Below, piece by piece: positions 9,055-19,036 of a DNA stretch of 37,000 nucleotides (positions are counted from its first letter, which is position 1; each line of letters begins with the position of its first letter). The notes beneath the pieces were generated by a model. The model saw only the letters and a list, made by a program, of their open reading frames with translations, was not told where the DNA came from and searched no databases. Made by a program: the position numbers and the translations under genes. Origin of the DNA: Blastococcus atacamensis (lineage in GTDB: Bacteria; Actinomycetota; Actinomycetes; Mycobacteriales; Geodermatophilaceae); NCBI RefSeq assembly GCF_002938425.1, contig NZ_POQU01000033.1, forward strand, positions 1-37,000, in the 5' to 3' direction.

Positions 9055-9866
9055 TGCCCCTTCGGCGGAACGAGCTGGAAGTAGATCGCGGTGATCACCA
9101 GGTTCACCGCGAACAGCAGCAGGAACGTGATGACGACGGACTGGTTCACCGCGTCACCGACGCCCTTCGGCCCGCCGCCGGCGTTGAGCCCCTTGTAGGA
9201 CGCGACGATCCCGGCGATGAGCCCGAACACCAGCGCCTTGAACTCCGAGGCCCAGAAGTCCTCGATCTGCGCCAGGGCGCTGAACGAGGCGAGGTAGGCA
9301 CCCGGGGTACCCCCTTGGAGCACGACGTTGAAGAAGTAGCCACCCGCGACGCCGACCACGCTGACCAGGCCGTTGAGCAGGGTGCTGACGAGCATCGCGG
9401 CCAGCACCCGCGGCACCACCAGGCGCTGGATCGGGCTGATGCCCAGCACCTCCATGGCGTCGATCTCGTCGCGGATCTTGCGGGAACCCAGGTCGGCGCA
9501 GATCGCGGACCCACCGGCGCCGGCGATGAGCAGCGCGGTGACGATCGGGCTGGCCTCGCGGACCACCGCGAGCACCGACGCCGCACCGCTGAAGGACTGC
9601 GCACCCAGCTGCCGGGTCAGCGATCCCAGCTGCAGCGCGATCACCGCGCCGAAGGGGATCGCGACGAGGGCGGTGGGGATGATGGTGACGCTGGCGACGA
9701 ACCACGCCTGCTGCAGGAACTCGCGCAGCTGGAACGGCCGCTTGGGCAGCGCCCGGAGCACGTCGAGCGCGAAGGCGAACAGGTTGCCGCTGGCCCGCAG
9801 CGGGCGGGTCGGCGAGAGCTTGCCGTCGAGGAGCCCCGGAGCCTTGGGCTTGTCGGTGGCGGTCAC
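9051..9866 (-). CDS. yrbEA: MlaE-type permease YrbEA
   Basis: Permease partner of YrbEB, 271 residues. The first 40 residues are cytoplasmic, followed by about five transmembrane segments. The MlaE family signature is clear: GGSAICADLGSRKIRDEIDAM, then EVLGISPIQRLVVPR (the coupling loop to the ATPase), and GGGPKGVGDAVNQSVV near the C-terminus. It starts at GTG 9866, which overlaps the mkl stop (GTGA). Its place between ATPase and second permease is the expected order for the core of the importer. Confidence 0.94.
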   Translation of the reverse strand: MTATDKPKAPGLLDGKLSPTRPLRASGNLFAFALDVLRALPKRPFQLREFLQQAWFVASVTIIPTALVAIPFGAVIALQLGSLTRQLGAQSFSGAASVLAVVREASPIVTALLIAGAGGSAICADLGSRKIRDEIDAMEVLGISPIQRLVVPRVLAAMLVSTLLNGLVSVVGVAGGYFFNVVLQGGTPGAYLASFSALAQIEDFWASEFKALVFGLIAGIVASYKGLNAGGGPKGVGDAVNQSVVITFLLLFAVNLVITAIYFQLVPPKGQ

Positions 9867-11011
9867 TCCTCGCCGCCCCGTCGGGGCAGCACGGCGGTCG
9901 CGGTCGATCCGGCGGTCTGGCCCTCGGTGCCGTGCGCATCGGGCTCAGCCGCCCAGTGCCGTCCGCCGGCCCGGGTCGGCTCGAACGCGCCGGACTCGGC
10001 CTTGGCCAGCAGGTCCTCGGGCAGGGACTGGCGGATCGCGGCCTGGGTCTCCGGGTCGAACTCGTGCAACATCCGCGCGACCCGCTCCTGCCGGCGGCGC
10101 TCGGCCTTGCGCTCGGGCAGCCCCTCGCTGGGCGTCAGCTGCGGCGGGACGGCGTCGCCGCCACTGGCGCCCTTCGGACCCACCCCGTTGTGCGAGTCAC
10201 CGCCGCGCGCCTCGAGGGCGGCCATCTCGGCCTCGACCTGCGCGACGTCCTTCTCCTCGCTCATGCCGATCGGGCCCTCGCGCCGGCCGTTGAGGAACTG
10301 GCGGACGACCGGCTCCTGGGACGTGAGCAGCTGCTCGCGCGGGCCGAACATGACCAGGTTGCGGCGGAACAGCAGGCCCAGGTTGTCCGGCACGGTGCGG
10401 GCGGTGCCGATGTCGTGCGTGACGATGAGGAAGGTGGCGTCGATCTGGGCGTTGAGGTCGACGATCAGCTGGTTGAGGTAGGCGACGCGGACCGGGTCGA
10501 GGCCGGAGTCCGGCTCGTCGAACAGGATGATCTCCGGGTCCAGGACCAGGGCACGGGCGAGACCCGCACGCTTGCGCATACCGCCGGAGATCTCACCGGG
10601 CAGCTTTCCCTCGGCGCCCTGCAGACCGACCATGTCCATCTTCTCGAGGACGATCGACCGGATCTCGGACTCGCTCTTCTTCGTGTGCTCGCGCAGCGGG
10701 AAGGCGATGTTGTCGTACAGCGTCATGGACCCGAAGAGCGCGCCGTCCTGGAACAGGACGCCGAAGAGCTTCCGGATCTCGTAGAGCTGGTGCTCGCTGG
10801 TGCGCACGATGTCGGTGTCGCTGATGACGATCGAGCCCTTCTCGGGCTTGAGCAGCCCGACGAGGGACTTCAGGAACACCGACTTGCCCGTTCCCGAGGG
10901 GCCGAGGAGGACCGAGATCTCACCCGGGGGCAGCGTCAGCGTGACATCGCTCCAGATGTTCTGGCTGCCGAACGACTTGGTCAGCCCCGAGACCTCGACT
11001 GCGACGCCCAC
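9863..11011 (-). CDS. mkl: ABC transporter ATPase Mkl/MceG, energising the Mce importer
   Basis: The product is 382 residues from GTG 11011, with GGGAGG 8 nt upstream. Walker A is GPSGTGKS (37-44), the Q-loop glutamine about 88, the signature ISGGMRKR about 141-148, and Walker B IILFDE (161-166), followed by PDSGLDP and the switch histidine in VTHD. It is closest in style to MlaF/Mkl. A C-terminal extension of about 110 residues includes a basic KAERRRQERVARML helix; mycobacterial MceG also has an extra C-terminal region. In mycobacteria the single MceG is encoded apart from most mce operons, whereas here it heads one. The 69 residues of open frame upstream of GTG 11011 are rejected as non-coding. 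Confidence 0.95.
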   Translation of the reverse strand: MGVAVEVSGLTKSFGSQNIWSDVTLTLPPGEISVLLGPSGTGKSVFLKSLVGLLKPEKGSIVISDTDIVRTSEHQLYEIRKLFGVLFQDGALFGSMTLYDNIAFPLREHTKKSESEIRSIVLEKMDMVGLQGAEGKLPGEISGGMRKRAGLARALVLDPEIILFDEPDSGLDPVRVAYLNQLIVDLNAQIDATFLIVTHDIGTARTVPDNLGLLFRRNLVMFGPREQLLTSQEPVVRQFLNGRREGPIGMSEEKDVAQVEAEMAALEARGGDSHNGVGPKGASGGDAVPPQLTPSEGLPERKAERRRQERVARMLHEFDPETQAAIRQSLPEDLLAKAESGAFEPTRAGGRHWAAEPDAHGTEGQTAGSTATAVLPRRGGEE

Positions 11012-11230
11012 GTGTCCCTGCCTCCCGTTCCGGCTCTGCTGCCGGTCCCCGCCCCGCCGCGATGGCGGGCCCCGGCAGTGTGCGGCAACCTCGACGACCC
11101 CGCATCCGGAGTCGCCGTGGCACACACCACTACCGACCAGTAACGAACGTGCGGAGGCGAGGTTACGTGTGTCACGCGTTTTCGGTGACTCCAATCTCGT
11201 CCCGCGCGACAGGATCACCCCAGCATGCGA
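11012..11230 (-). promoter_or_regulatory. Leader/promoter region of the mkl-mce operon
   Basis: This gap between the rplL-side terminator (11231-11262) and the mkl start must hold the mce promoter. On the minus strand a TAACCT hexamer (11160-11165 region) could be a -10, but no good -35 is paired with it. At 11131-11142 there is a 12-bp near-palindrome, TACTGGTCGGTA on the minus strand, with one mismatch between arms. This is the size and form of a TetR-family operator core. Promoter presence is inferred from context; the operator is a guess. Confidence 0.35.
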
Positions 11231-11262
11231 CAGGGCCGTCCTCCTGACGGAGGACGGCCCTG
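11231..11262 (-). terminator. Hairpin terminator after rplJ-rplL
   Basis: A perfect 14-bp GC-rich stem (11231-11244 with 11249-11262) encloses a 4-nt loop. It lies 110 bp after the rplL stop and before the mkl promoter region. There is no U-tract, as is common in high-GC actinobacteria. It probably separates abundant ribosomal transcription from the mce operon, perhaps incompletely. Confidence 0.75.
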
Positions 11263-11374
11263 GTGCGGCGGAGCCGCGAGGTGACGCTGTGGAACGGCTA
11301 GGCGACGTTCCTGGAACGGCCCCGCTGCAGGGTCCCGCGCCGAGCTGGCGAGGCGTGGGGGGCAGCGGGGTCCT

Positions 11375-11767
11375 TCACTTGACGGTGACGGTGGCGCCGG
11401 CGCCCTCGAGCGCGGCACGGGCCTTGTCGGCAGCGTCCTTGGCGACCTTCTCCAGGATCGGCTTCGGGGCGTTGTCGACCAGGTCCTTGGCCTCCTTGAG
11501 GCCGAGGGACGTGAGGCCACGCACCTCCTTGATGACCTGGATCTTCTTGTCGCCGGCAGCCTCGAGGATGACGTCGAACTCGTCCTGCTCGACGGCGGCA
11601 GCGGCGTCGCCACCGCCACCACCGGCGGCCGGGGCCGCCGCGACGGCGACGGGAGCAGCAGCGGTGACCTCGAAGGTCTCCTCGAACTGCTTCACGAAGT
11701 CGGACAGCTCGAGGAGGGTCATCTCCTTGAAAGCGTCGAGCAGCTCGGCGCTGGAAAGCTTCGCCAT
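11375..11767 (-). CDS. rplL: Ribosomal protein bL12 (L7/L12)
   Basis: This 130-residue protein is the stalk protein that recruits translational GTPases. The N-terminal dimerisation domain (about 1-35, [21 protein letters not shown]) is followed by an Ala/Gly-rich hinge containing [10 protein letters not shown]. The globular C-terminal domain contains the factor-binding motif [19 protein letters not shown]. Length and sequence are canonical. A strong AAGGAG precedes the ATG, and the gene follows rplJ by 17 nt in the usual two-gene operon. Confidence 0.98.
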   Translation of the reverse strand: MAKLSSAELLDAFKEMTLLELSDFVKQFEETFEVTAAAPVAVAAAPAAGGGGGDAAAAVEQDEFDVILEAAGDKKIQVIKEVRGLTSLGLKEAKDLVDNAPKPILEKVAKDAADKARAALEGAGATVTVK

Positions 11768-11784
11768 GGTGATCTCCTTCTGGG

Positions 11785-12435
11785 TCAGTCGTCGCTGGCC
11801 GCGTCGGCGGCCGGCGAATCGGTGGCCTGGGCGGCCGGGGTGGTGTCAGCAGCAGCGGTGTCGTCCGAGGCGGGAGCCTCGGCAGCGACCTCGGCGGCGG
11901 GGGCCTCGGGAGCGGCAGCCTCGGCGGGCTTCTTCTCCTTGAGCGCCTCGGCCAGGCGAGCCATCTGGGACAGCGGGGCCTGGAAGAGCCCGGCGGCCTT
12001 CGTCAGGTTGCCCTTCATCGCGCCGGCCAGCCTGGCCAGCAGGACCTCGCGCGGCTCGACGTCGGCGAGGCGGGTGACCTCGGAGGCGTCGACCGTACGA
12101 CCGTCGACGACGCCGCCCTTGACGACGAGCATCGGGTTGGCCTTGGCGAAGTCACGGATGACCTTGGCGGCCTCGACCGGGTCACCCTCGATGAAGGCGA
12201 TCGCGGTCGGTCCGTTGAGCAGCGGGCCGAGGTCGGAGAAACCGACCGAGTCCGCTGCCCGCTTCGTCAGGGTGTTCTTGACGACGGCGTAGCTGCTGCC
12301 CGCACCGAGGGAACGGCGCAGCTGGGTCAGCTGCGCCACGGTCAGCCCGCGGTACTCGGTGAGCACCGCCGCACTCGAGTTCTGGAACCGATCGGTGATC
12401 TCGTCGATCACCGCGGCCTTCGCCTGCGTGGGCAT
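11785..12435 (-). CDS. rplJ: Ribosomal protein uL10
   Basis: From ATG 12435 the protein is 216 residues: a globular rRNA-binding domain from about 5 to 135 ([30 protein letters not shown]), then the L12-binding helix. An Ala/Pro/Glu/Asp-rich C-terminal extension of about 45 residues is beyond the usual 165-175-residue length and is typical of some actinobacteria. A longer open frame to 12966 is ruled out because it reads through the structured L10 leader. GAGAGGAGG precedes the start. L10 (with L12) is expected to bind its own leader RNA for feedback control. Confidence 0.97.
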   Translation of the reverse strand: MPTQAKAAVIDEITDRFQNSSAAVLTEYRGLTVAQLTQLRRSLGAGSSYAVVKNTLTKRAADSVGFSDLGPLLNGPTAIAFIEGDPVEAAKVIRDFAKANPMLVVKGGVVDGRTVDASEVTRLADVEPREVLLARLAGAMKGNLTKAAGLFQAPLSQMARLAEALKEKKPAEAAAPEAPAAEVAAEAPASDDTAAADTTPAAQATDSPAADAASDD

Positions 12436-12504
12436 GGGCCTCCTCTCGTCTGTCGGGCGACCTCTGGACGCTGCACGACGACGGGCGATCGACGCCCCGG
12501 AGAC

Positions 12505-12645
12505 GGAGAACGCCCCGGCGCAGCGCGCACGGGGCGAAGGGCGGGCGCACGATGACGCCCGGCTATCGAACCGTCCACCTGCGCGGGTCGCCCGGAGTCC
12601 GGGACCTTCGATCGCACGCGGACGTGCGACGACCAGCGGTCTTGG
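12505..12645 (-). ncRNA. L10 leader: autoregulatory ribosomal-protein leader upstream of rplJ
   Basis: On the minus strand a three-way junction is directly visible. The closing stem pairs 12630-12634 with 12586-12590. One arm is a 7-bp hairpin (12623-12629 with 12612-12618, 4-nt loop). The other is a 5-bp hairpin (12599-12603 with 12591-12595, 3-nt loop). It is flanked by AAGACCGCTGG and GCGCAGGTGG, which resemble conserved L10-leader segments as I remember them. Downstream, before rplJ, a strong hairpin (12511-12536: 7 bp outer plus 4 bp inner) looks like an attenuator. Expected function is binding of L10-L12 to repress rplJL. A TACTCT hexamer at 12660-12665 could be the -10. Confidence 0.72.
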
Positions 12646-12699
12646 GGGGAACGAGGAGAAGAGTACGCGACGCCCCGGCGGTGCCGGTAGCCGGCGTCG

Positions 12700-12966
12700 G
12701 TTCAACGCTGGACGCGCTGCCATCCACGCCGGACGGTGCCGATCCACCGCCATCCCCATCGGCCGAACCACGGTTCGAGGTCGACGTCCTCGCCGCCCAG
12801 CGCCACGAGGAGGCGACTGGTCCCGCCGACCCGGAGCCATGCAGCCAGGTGCTGCACGAGCCGGGAACCGACTCCGCCCCCACACAGGCCGGATGTGCGC
12901 GTTGACCAGTCCGGCGAGCTGGTCGCGACCCGCGCGGCGGGAGGGCCCGACGACGGGATCGGGCAC
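12700..12966 (-). pseudogene. Possible remnant of a GNAT acetyltransferase gene
   Basis: Two pieces in different minus-strand frames look like GNAT acetyltransferase sequence. One reads [15 protein letters not shown] (about 12880-12935), like the start of such proteins. The other reads [18 protein letters not shown] followed by FGRWGWRW (about 12740-12860), like the acetyl-CoA-binding motif A and a later strand. No start, ribosome-binding site or continuous frame joins them, so it would be a decayed gene between rplA and the rplJ leader. Recognition is from pattern memory only. The rest of 12645-13096 shows nothing else I can identify. Confidence 0.28.
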
Positions 12967-13096
12967 GGCAGGACTCCAGGGCCGAGCGCCCGTCGAGCCG
13001 GGCGCCGTGGTCGGGGAGCCGCTACCGGTGCGGCACGGCGGACCGCAGCAGCGCGATGGACGTCAGGACCAGCGTCCCGGGAGTCCGATGGCACGA

Positions 13097-13127
13097 GGGC
13101 CCCGCAGCGTCATGCGCTGCGGGGCCC
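13097..13127 (-). terminator. Hairpin terminator after rplK-rplA
   Basis: A perfect 13-bp stem (13097-13109 with 13115-13127) with a 5-nt loop lies 22 bp downstream of the rplA stop. There is no U-run on the minus strand. It implies that rplKA and rplJL are separate transcription units, consistent with the independent L10 leader. Confidence 0.75.
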
Positions 13128-13148
13128 CCGGGACGGCTCGATCCCAGA

Positions 13149-13865
13149 TCAGGCGGGCTCGTCCACCGTCAGGTTGCGGGTGCGGTTCGGGTCGACCGGG
13201 ATGCCGGGGCCCATGGTGGTGGAGATGGTGACCTTCTTGACGTACCGGCCCTTGGCGGCGGCGGGCTTGGCCCGGAGCACCTCGTCGAGCGCGGCGGCGT
13301 AGTTCTCCACCAGCTTGGCCTGGTCGAACGAGGTCTTGCCGATCACCAGGTGCAGGTTGGCCTGCTTGTCCACGCGGAAGTTGATCTTGCCGCCCTTGAT
13401 GTCGTTGACGGCCTTGGTGACGTCGGGCGTCACGGTGCCCGTCTTCGGGTTCGGCATCAGGCCACGGGGGCCCAGGATGCGGGCGATCCGGCCGACCTTG
13501 GCCATCTGGTCCGGCGTCGCGATCGCGGCGTCGAAGTCCAGGAAGCCGCCCTGGATCTTCTCGATCAGGTCGTCGGAGCCGACGACGTCGGCGCCGGCCG
13601 CCTCGGCCTCGGCGGCCTTGTCACCGGTCGCGAACACGATGACGCGGGCGGTCTTGCCGGTGCCGTGGGGCAGGTTGACCGTGCCGCGGACCATCTGGTC
13701 GGCCTTGCGCGGGTCGACGCCCAGGCGCATGGCGACCTCGACGGTGGCGTCGTAGGCGGTGGTCGACGTCTCCTTGGCCAGCGAGGCGGCCTGGAGCGGG
13801 GTGTACAGGTTGTCGCGGTCGACCTTGTCGGCCGCGGCGCGGAACTTCTTGCCGTGCTTCGCCAT
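13149..13865 (-). CDS. rplA: Ribosomal protein uL1
   Basis: This 238-residue protein of the large-subunit L1 stalk binds 23S rRNA near the E site and in many bacteria also represses its own operon. The L1 core is clear: [25 protein letters not shown], the signature [22 protein letters not shown] and [12 protein letters not shown]. Length is canonical. An AGAGAGGAA Shine-Dalgarno precedes the ATG. It follows rplK by 108 bp and shares its transcript. Confidence 0.98.
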   Translation of the reverse strand: MAKHGKKFRAAADKVDRDNLYTPLQAASLAKETSTTAYDATVEVAMRLGVDPRKADQMVRGTVNLPHGTGKTARVIVFATGDKAAEAEAAGADVVGSDDLIEKIQGGFLDFDAAIATPDQMAKVGRIARILGPRGLMPNPKTGTVTPDVTKAVNDIKGGKINFRVDKQANLHLVIGKTSFDQAKLVENYAAALDEVLRAKPAAAKGRYVKKVTISTTMGPGIPVDPNRTRNLTVDEPA

Positions 13866-13973
13866 GGTGGTTCCTCTCTGCGGAGCCGCTCCTGATGAGC
13901 AGAGCCCCGATCACGTGGTGCGCGGGCCTGGCGAGGCCCTCCCACGACTGCTGGTTGGTGCTGGGGACCGACG

Positions 13974-14405
13974 TCAGCCGGTGACGGTGATGCCCATCGA
14001 CCGGGCGGTGCCGGCGATGATCTTCTCGGCCTGCTCGAGGTCGTTGGCGTTGAGGTCGGCCATCTTCGTGGTGGCGATCTCGCGGACCTGGTCACGGGTG
14101 ACCGTGGCGACCTTGGTCTTGTGCGGCTCGCCGGAGCCCTTCTCGACACCGGCAGCCTTGAGCAGCATGCGCGCGGCCGGCGGGGTCTTGGTGATGAAGG
14201 TGAAGCTCCGGTCCTCGAAGACCGAGATCTCGACCGGGACCACGTCGCCACGCTGCGACTCGGTGGCCGCGTTGTAGGCCTTGCAGAACTCCATGATGTT
14301 GACGCCGTGCTGGCCGAGCGCCGGACCCACGGGCGGCGCGGGGGTGGCCGCGCCGGCCTTGATCTGGAGCTTGATGACCGCGGTCAACCGCTTCCTGGGG
14401 GGCAT
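13974..14405 (-). CDS. rplK: Ribosomal protein uL11
   Basis: This 143-residue protein forms the base of the GTPase-associated stalk. Hallmarks are [35 protein letters not shown] in the N-terminal domain (the thiostrepton-contact region) and an rRNA-binding C-terminal domain ending [10 protein letters not shown]. The length is standard. GAAGGAAG precedes the ATG. It lies 53 bp after nusG in the usual secE-nusG-rplK-rplA order. Confidence 0.98.
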   Translation of the reverse strand: MPPRKRLTAVIKLQIKAGAATPAPPVGPALGQHGVNIMEFCKAYNAATESQRGDVVPVEISVFEDRSFTFITKTPPAARMLLKAAGVEKGSGEPHKTKVATVTRDQVREIATTKMADLNANDLEQAEKIIAGTARSMGITVTG

Positions 14406-14458
14406 GACTTCCTTCTATCTCTGGTGGATCAGCTGGTGCTCGGAGCGCCGTCGAGCGC

Positions 14459-15352
14459 TCAGATCTTGCTGACCTGGTTGAACGACAGCTCGACGGGCGT
14501 CTCGCGGCCGAAGATGGAGACCAGCACCTGCAGCTTCTGCTGCTCGGCGTTGATCTCGTTGATGGTGGCGGGCAGCGTCGCGAACGGGCCGTCCATGACG
14601 GTCACCGACTCGCCGACCTCGAAGTCGACGACGGCGGCCGGGGCTGCGGCGGCGACGCCGCCACCGGACGCGGCGGCCTCGGCGGTGCGGCCGGGCGCCT
14701 GCGGCGCGGTGGCCGGGACGAGGATCTTCACGACCTCGTCGATCGTCAGCGGCGAGGGCTTCGACGTCGCGCCGACGAACCCGGTGACGCCGGGGGTGTT
14801 CCGGACGGCGCCCCACGACTCGTCGTTGAGCTCCATGCGGACCAGCAGGTACCCCGGCAGGACCTTGCGGTTGACCTGCGAGCGCTTGCCGTTCTTGATC
14901 TCGGTGACCTCCTCGGTGGGCACCTCGATCTGGTAGATGTAGTCCTCCACGTCGAGGGACTGGATGCGCGCCTCGAGGTTGGTCTTCACCTTGTTCTCGT
15001 AGCCCGCGTACGAGTGGACGACGTACCAGTCGCCCGGAGCGATCCGCAGCGCCTTCTTCATCGCCTCGGCCGGGTCCTCGTCCTCCGCCGGCTCGACGTC
15101 GGAGTCGGCGGCCGGGGCCGCGAGCGGGTCGCTCGCCAGGCTGGCGGGATCGCCGCCCTCGACCTCGGGGACCACGTCGGAGCCCTCGGTGTCGGTCTGC
15201 AGGTCGGCGGTGTCGCTGGAACCCTCGGCGGCGCCGGTCTCACCGGCACCGGTCTCGACGTCGGCGGAACCGCGCACGTCGAAGCGGGCGTCGTCCAGAT
15301 CGGTGCCTTCGACCGCACTGTCGGTCTCGAAGGGCTCGCGGGGGTCGGTCAC
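14459..15352 (-). CDS. nusG: Transcription termination/antitermination factor NusG with acidic N-terminal extension
   Basis: The product is 297 residues, against about 180 in Escherichia coli. Residues 1-100 are a disordered Asp/Glu/Ser/Gly tract. The NGN domain begins at [16 protein letters not shown] (about 107) and runs to about 212. An Ala/Gly-rich linker (214-241) leads to the KOW domain (about 243-296, with [13 protein letters not shown]). NusG binds RNA polymerase through NGN, and ribosomal S10 or Rho through KOW. Long acidic N-termini are known in actinobacterial NusG. Start is GTG 15352 with AAGGAAGAGA upstream. Confidence 0.97.
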   Translation of the reverse strand: MTDPREPFETDSAVEGTDLDDARFDVRGSADVETGAGETGAAEGSSDTADLQTDTEGSDVVPEVEGGDPASLASDPLAAPAADSDVEPAEDEDPAEAMKKALRIAPGDWYVVHSYAGYENKVKTNLEARIQSLDVEDYIYQIEVPTEEVTEIKNGKRSQVNRKVLPGYLLVRMELNDESWGAVRNTPGVTGFVGATSKPSPLTIDEVVKILVPATAPQAPGRTAEAAASGGGVAAAAPAAVVDFEVGESVTVMDGPFATLPATINEINAEQQKLQVLVSIFGRETPVELSFNQVSKI

Positions 15353-15397
15353 AGAGGTCTCTTCCTTGTCAGGGGGCGGAGCGGCACGGTGCGGAGG

Positions 15398-15928
15398 TCA
15401 GCCGAAGACGGCGATCACGCCCCGTGCGAAGAGCAGGTCCAGCCCGGCCACCAGGGCGACGATGAACGTCACGAACACGATGACGACGGTGGTGTACGTG
15501 ATGAGCTCGCGCCGGCCGGGCCAGATGACCTTGCGCAGCTCGGCGACGACCTCGCGGAGGAACCGCAGGAGCGAACGCCGAGGACGGAGCTCCTCGGCCC
15601 GCGCGCGCTCGGCCGCGGCGCGGGACCGGGTCCCGGTGCCGTCCCGGGGAGGACGCGACGCCGTGCGCGCGGCGCGGGTGCCCGCGACCGGCTCGTCGTC
15701 CTCGTCCTCGTCACCGGCGGTGATGCGCCCGCGGCCACCACGACGGGAGGGGGTGGCGACGACCTTGTCCTCCTCGGTCGCGGCCTCGCCGGCGACCTCG
15801 TCCTCGGCCGCCTCGAGCGCCTCGGCGTCCTCGACGCCCGGGGCCTCGCGGTCGAGCTGCTCGTCGGTGAGCTCGGCGTCGGAGGCGGCGCGCGCGTCGT
15901 CCTCGCGGCCCGGCTTCTCGTCGCTCAC
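15398..15928 (-). CDS. secE: Preprotein translocase subunit SecE with long hydrophilic N-terminus
   Basis: From GTG 15928 (GCGAGG nearby) the product is 176 residues. Residues 1-115 are acidic and then Arg-rich and disordered. The conserved SecE part is about 118-175: FLREVVAELRKVIWPGRRELITYT, then a single transmembrane helix (about 147-166). SecE clamps the SecYEG channel. The open frame continues to 16210 but runs straight through tRNA-Trp, so longer starts are rejected. The gene precedes nusG by 45 bp. Confidence 0.95.
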   Translation of the reverse strand: MSDEKPGREDDARAASDAELTDEQLDREAPGVEDAEALEAAEDEVAGEAATEEDKVVATPSRRGGRGRITAGDEDEDDEPVAGTRAARTASRPPRDGTGTRSRAAAERARAEELRPRRSLLRFLREVVAELRKVIWPGRRELITYTTVVIVFVTFIVALVAGLDLLFARGVIAVFG

Positions 15929-16049
15929 TGCGCCTCGCTCGCCTCGTCGTGGTGGCCGCTCCGGGGAGGGCCGTCGGTAGGTGGTGCCGATGTCGTGCTG
16001 CCGTTCGGTGGTGCTGACGTGCTCGTCGCCGGCGCACCGGCGGCAAGGG

Positions 16050-16122
<73 letters not shown>

Positions 16123-16226
16123 GTGCCCGGACGGGCCCTGGAACGGCCGCCTCGCCGCAGCCGCATCCCGATCTCCGAGGAGTTCCGGGGCACGCCGGTG
16201 GCGGGGTCAACTGCCCCAGGGATGCC

Positions 16227-16257
16227 AGTGTACGGGACCGTCCGGGTGCGCAGCCAA
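16227..16257 (-). promoter_or_regulatory. Candidate promoter of tRNA-Trp (secE-nusG direction)
   Basis: On the minus strand TTGGCT (16252-16257) and TACACT (16227-16232) are separated by 19 bp, about 105 bp upstream of the tRNA 5' end. The -10 fits TAnnnT well. The -35 is partial and the spacing slightly long. It may drive tRNA-Trp and, by read-through, secE. Motif-level evidence only. Confidence 0.35.
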
Positions 16258-16347
16258 CGTCCCGTCGACCCTCCCCCTTCCGCCGGATCGCGACGTCGGC
16301 GACGGGCGGCGGTCCCTTCGGGCCCCGGTCTTTGACACGATGGGCCC

Positions 16348-17595
<1,248 letters not shown>

Positions 17596-17604
<9 letters not shown>

Positions 17605-17629
17605 CGCGGGAATCCTCCCGCTACTCGGC
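17596..17629. terminator. Shared bidirectional terminator made of the two convergent gene ends
   Basis: GCCGAGTA (17596-17603) pairs with TACTCGGC (17622-17629), and GCGGGA (17606-17611) pairs with TCCCGC (17616-17621). The loop is ATCC and two bases bulge. The aminotransferase and the convergent M1 peptidase both end Ala-Glu-stop (GCC GAG TAG), and these codons form the outer stem. It can serve both strands. Confidence 0.75.
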
Positions 17630-19036
17630 GAGCGCCCCGGCCGCGACGAGGACGTCGACCGCCGCGGGCAGGTCGGCCAGTGCGGCGCGGACGTCCGCCG
17701 GCGTGGCGATCGACCACGCGGCGGCGTCCGCGTAGCAGCGGATCGCCTCGTCGAACGCCTCCGCCCCTGCGGCCTCCCGCGCCGCCAACAGCGCAGCACC
17801 GCCCTTGCGGTAGACGGTGCTCACGTACGGGCCGTCCCCGGAGAACTCGTCCATCGCTCCGCCGACGACCCCCTCGCGGCCGAGGGCGCTCTCCACGGCC
17901 CGAGCAGAAGGCGGGTCGGGCACCGCCTCGGCCCAGGTGGCGAACGCTTCGTCCAGCCACGGGTCGCGGAACTGCGAGTTGCCGACCATCCCGTAGAACC
18001 ACATGTGCGCGACCTCGTGGACCAGCACCTCCCGGCTGGGGGTGGCCTGCAGGATCATGCTCGGGTACTCGATGCCGCCGCCGTAGTCGGGCAGCAGCGC
18101 GACGGTCAGGGTGTCGTAGGGGAAGGGCCCGAGGAACGTCTCCAGCTCGGCGATCGCGGCCATCGTGTCGTCGAGGAGCTCCCCCGGCTCCAGGTCGCCG
18201 CCCAGCATCGCGCCGGCCCGGACCCACACACCTCCCGGCGTCTCCCGCTCCGCCGTCCCGAACAGGCCGGCCGCGACGGCGACGTCGCGGGCCACGGGCT
18301 CGGTCGACCGCCAGGTCCGGCGGCCGCCCACCGGCTGGGAGGGCCGCGCCGTCGCCCCGGTCATCAGGACGGTCAGCTGCTCCGGGGCCGACACGGTCAC
18401 CGTGCTGTCGGCGGCCTCGCTGCTCGCCGTCTCGCCGGTCAACCCGACGAACGGATCGCGCGCCCAACCCACCCCTGCCTCCCAGGCCAGCAGGGGCGCC
18501 CCGCTCGCCCACCAGGTGACGCCCTCGGTGGCCCCGAACCGCTCGAACCCGCCTTCGCCGACGGTGAGCGTGAAGTCCAGCCGGACCTCGGTGGACTCCC
18601 CCGCACTCAGCTCCTCGCCCAGGCGCACGACGTAGAGCCCGCCGGGCGCCGCGCCGCCGGCCTCCTCGTACCCGCCGTCGACGACGTCGTCGCCGCTGAC
18701 GTCGTCGACGGTCACCCGGTGCCCGGCGGGCCGCGACTCGGGAGCGTTGGGAACCAACCGGAAGACCAGCTCGCCGGTGGGCAGGTCCGGTGTGAAGACG
18801 ACGGTCTCGCTGCCGGTGACGGTGCGCAGGTCGTCGGAGAGCCGGAAGTCGTAGGCGATCTCCGGCCGGTCCGGGTCGGGCTCCGCGCGCTGCGCCGGGC
18901 AGCCCGACGCGTCGGCCGGAACCTCGGTCGGAGTCGGGGCGACGGCGTCTCGGGCCGGATCCCCGTCGGCGAAGGAGGTGCAGCCGGTCAGCAGGAGGGC
19001 GACGAGCAGCAGCTCTCCGGACCGACGCCGGCTCAC
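17621..19036 (-). CDS. Lipoprotein M1-family zinc metallopeptidase
   Basis: This 471-residue secreted lipoprotein has a signal peptide with lipobox LLTGC (Cys19). The N-terminal beta domain (about 55-265) resembles the M1 aminopeptidase saddle. The zinc site HEVAH (340-344) is followed by the third ligand Glu363 exactly 19 residues after the second His, in NSQFRDPWLDEAFATW. The usual GAMEN exopeptidase motif is replaced by GGGIEYPSMI. It is shorter than typical M1 enzymes (850 residues) and lacks the large C-terminal helical domain. GTG start overlaps the hadB stop (GTGA). Peptidase class is firm; substrate is unknown. Confidence 0.88.
   Translation of the reverse strand: MSRRRSGELLLVALLLTGCTSFADGDPARDAVAPTPTEVPADASGCPAQRAEPDPDRPEIAYDFRLSDDLRTVTGSETVVFTPDLPTGELVFRLVPNAPESRPAGHRVTVDDVSGDDVVDGGYEEAGGAAPGGLYVVRLGEELSAGESTEVRLDFTLTVGEGGFERFGATEGVTWWASGAPLLAWEAGVGWARDPFVGLTGETASSEAADSTVTVSAPEQLTVLMTGATARPSQPVGGRRTWRSTEPVARDVAVAAGLFGTAERETPGGVWVRAGAMLGGDLEPGELLDDTMAAIAELETFLGPFPYDTLTVALLPDYGGGIEYPSMILQATPSREVLVHEVAHMWFYGMVGNSQFRDPWLDEAFATWAEAVPDPPSARAVESALGREGVVGGAMDEFSGDGPYVSTVYRKGGAALLAAREAAGAEAFDEAIRCYADAAAWSIATPADVRAALADLPAAVDVLVAAGALAE

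Noticed and set aside
16331..16337. TTTGACA before the aminotransferase start as a -35 box
   Set aside because: It is only about 13 bp from the ATG, so the transcript would start inside the gene.
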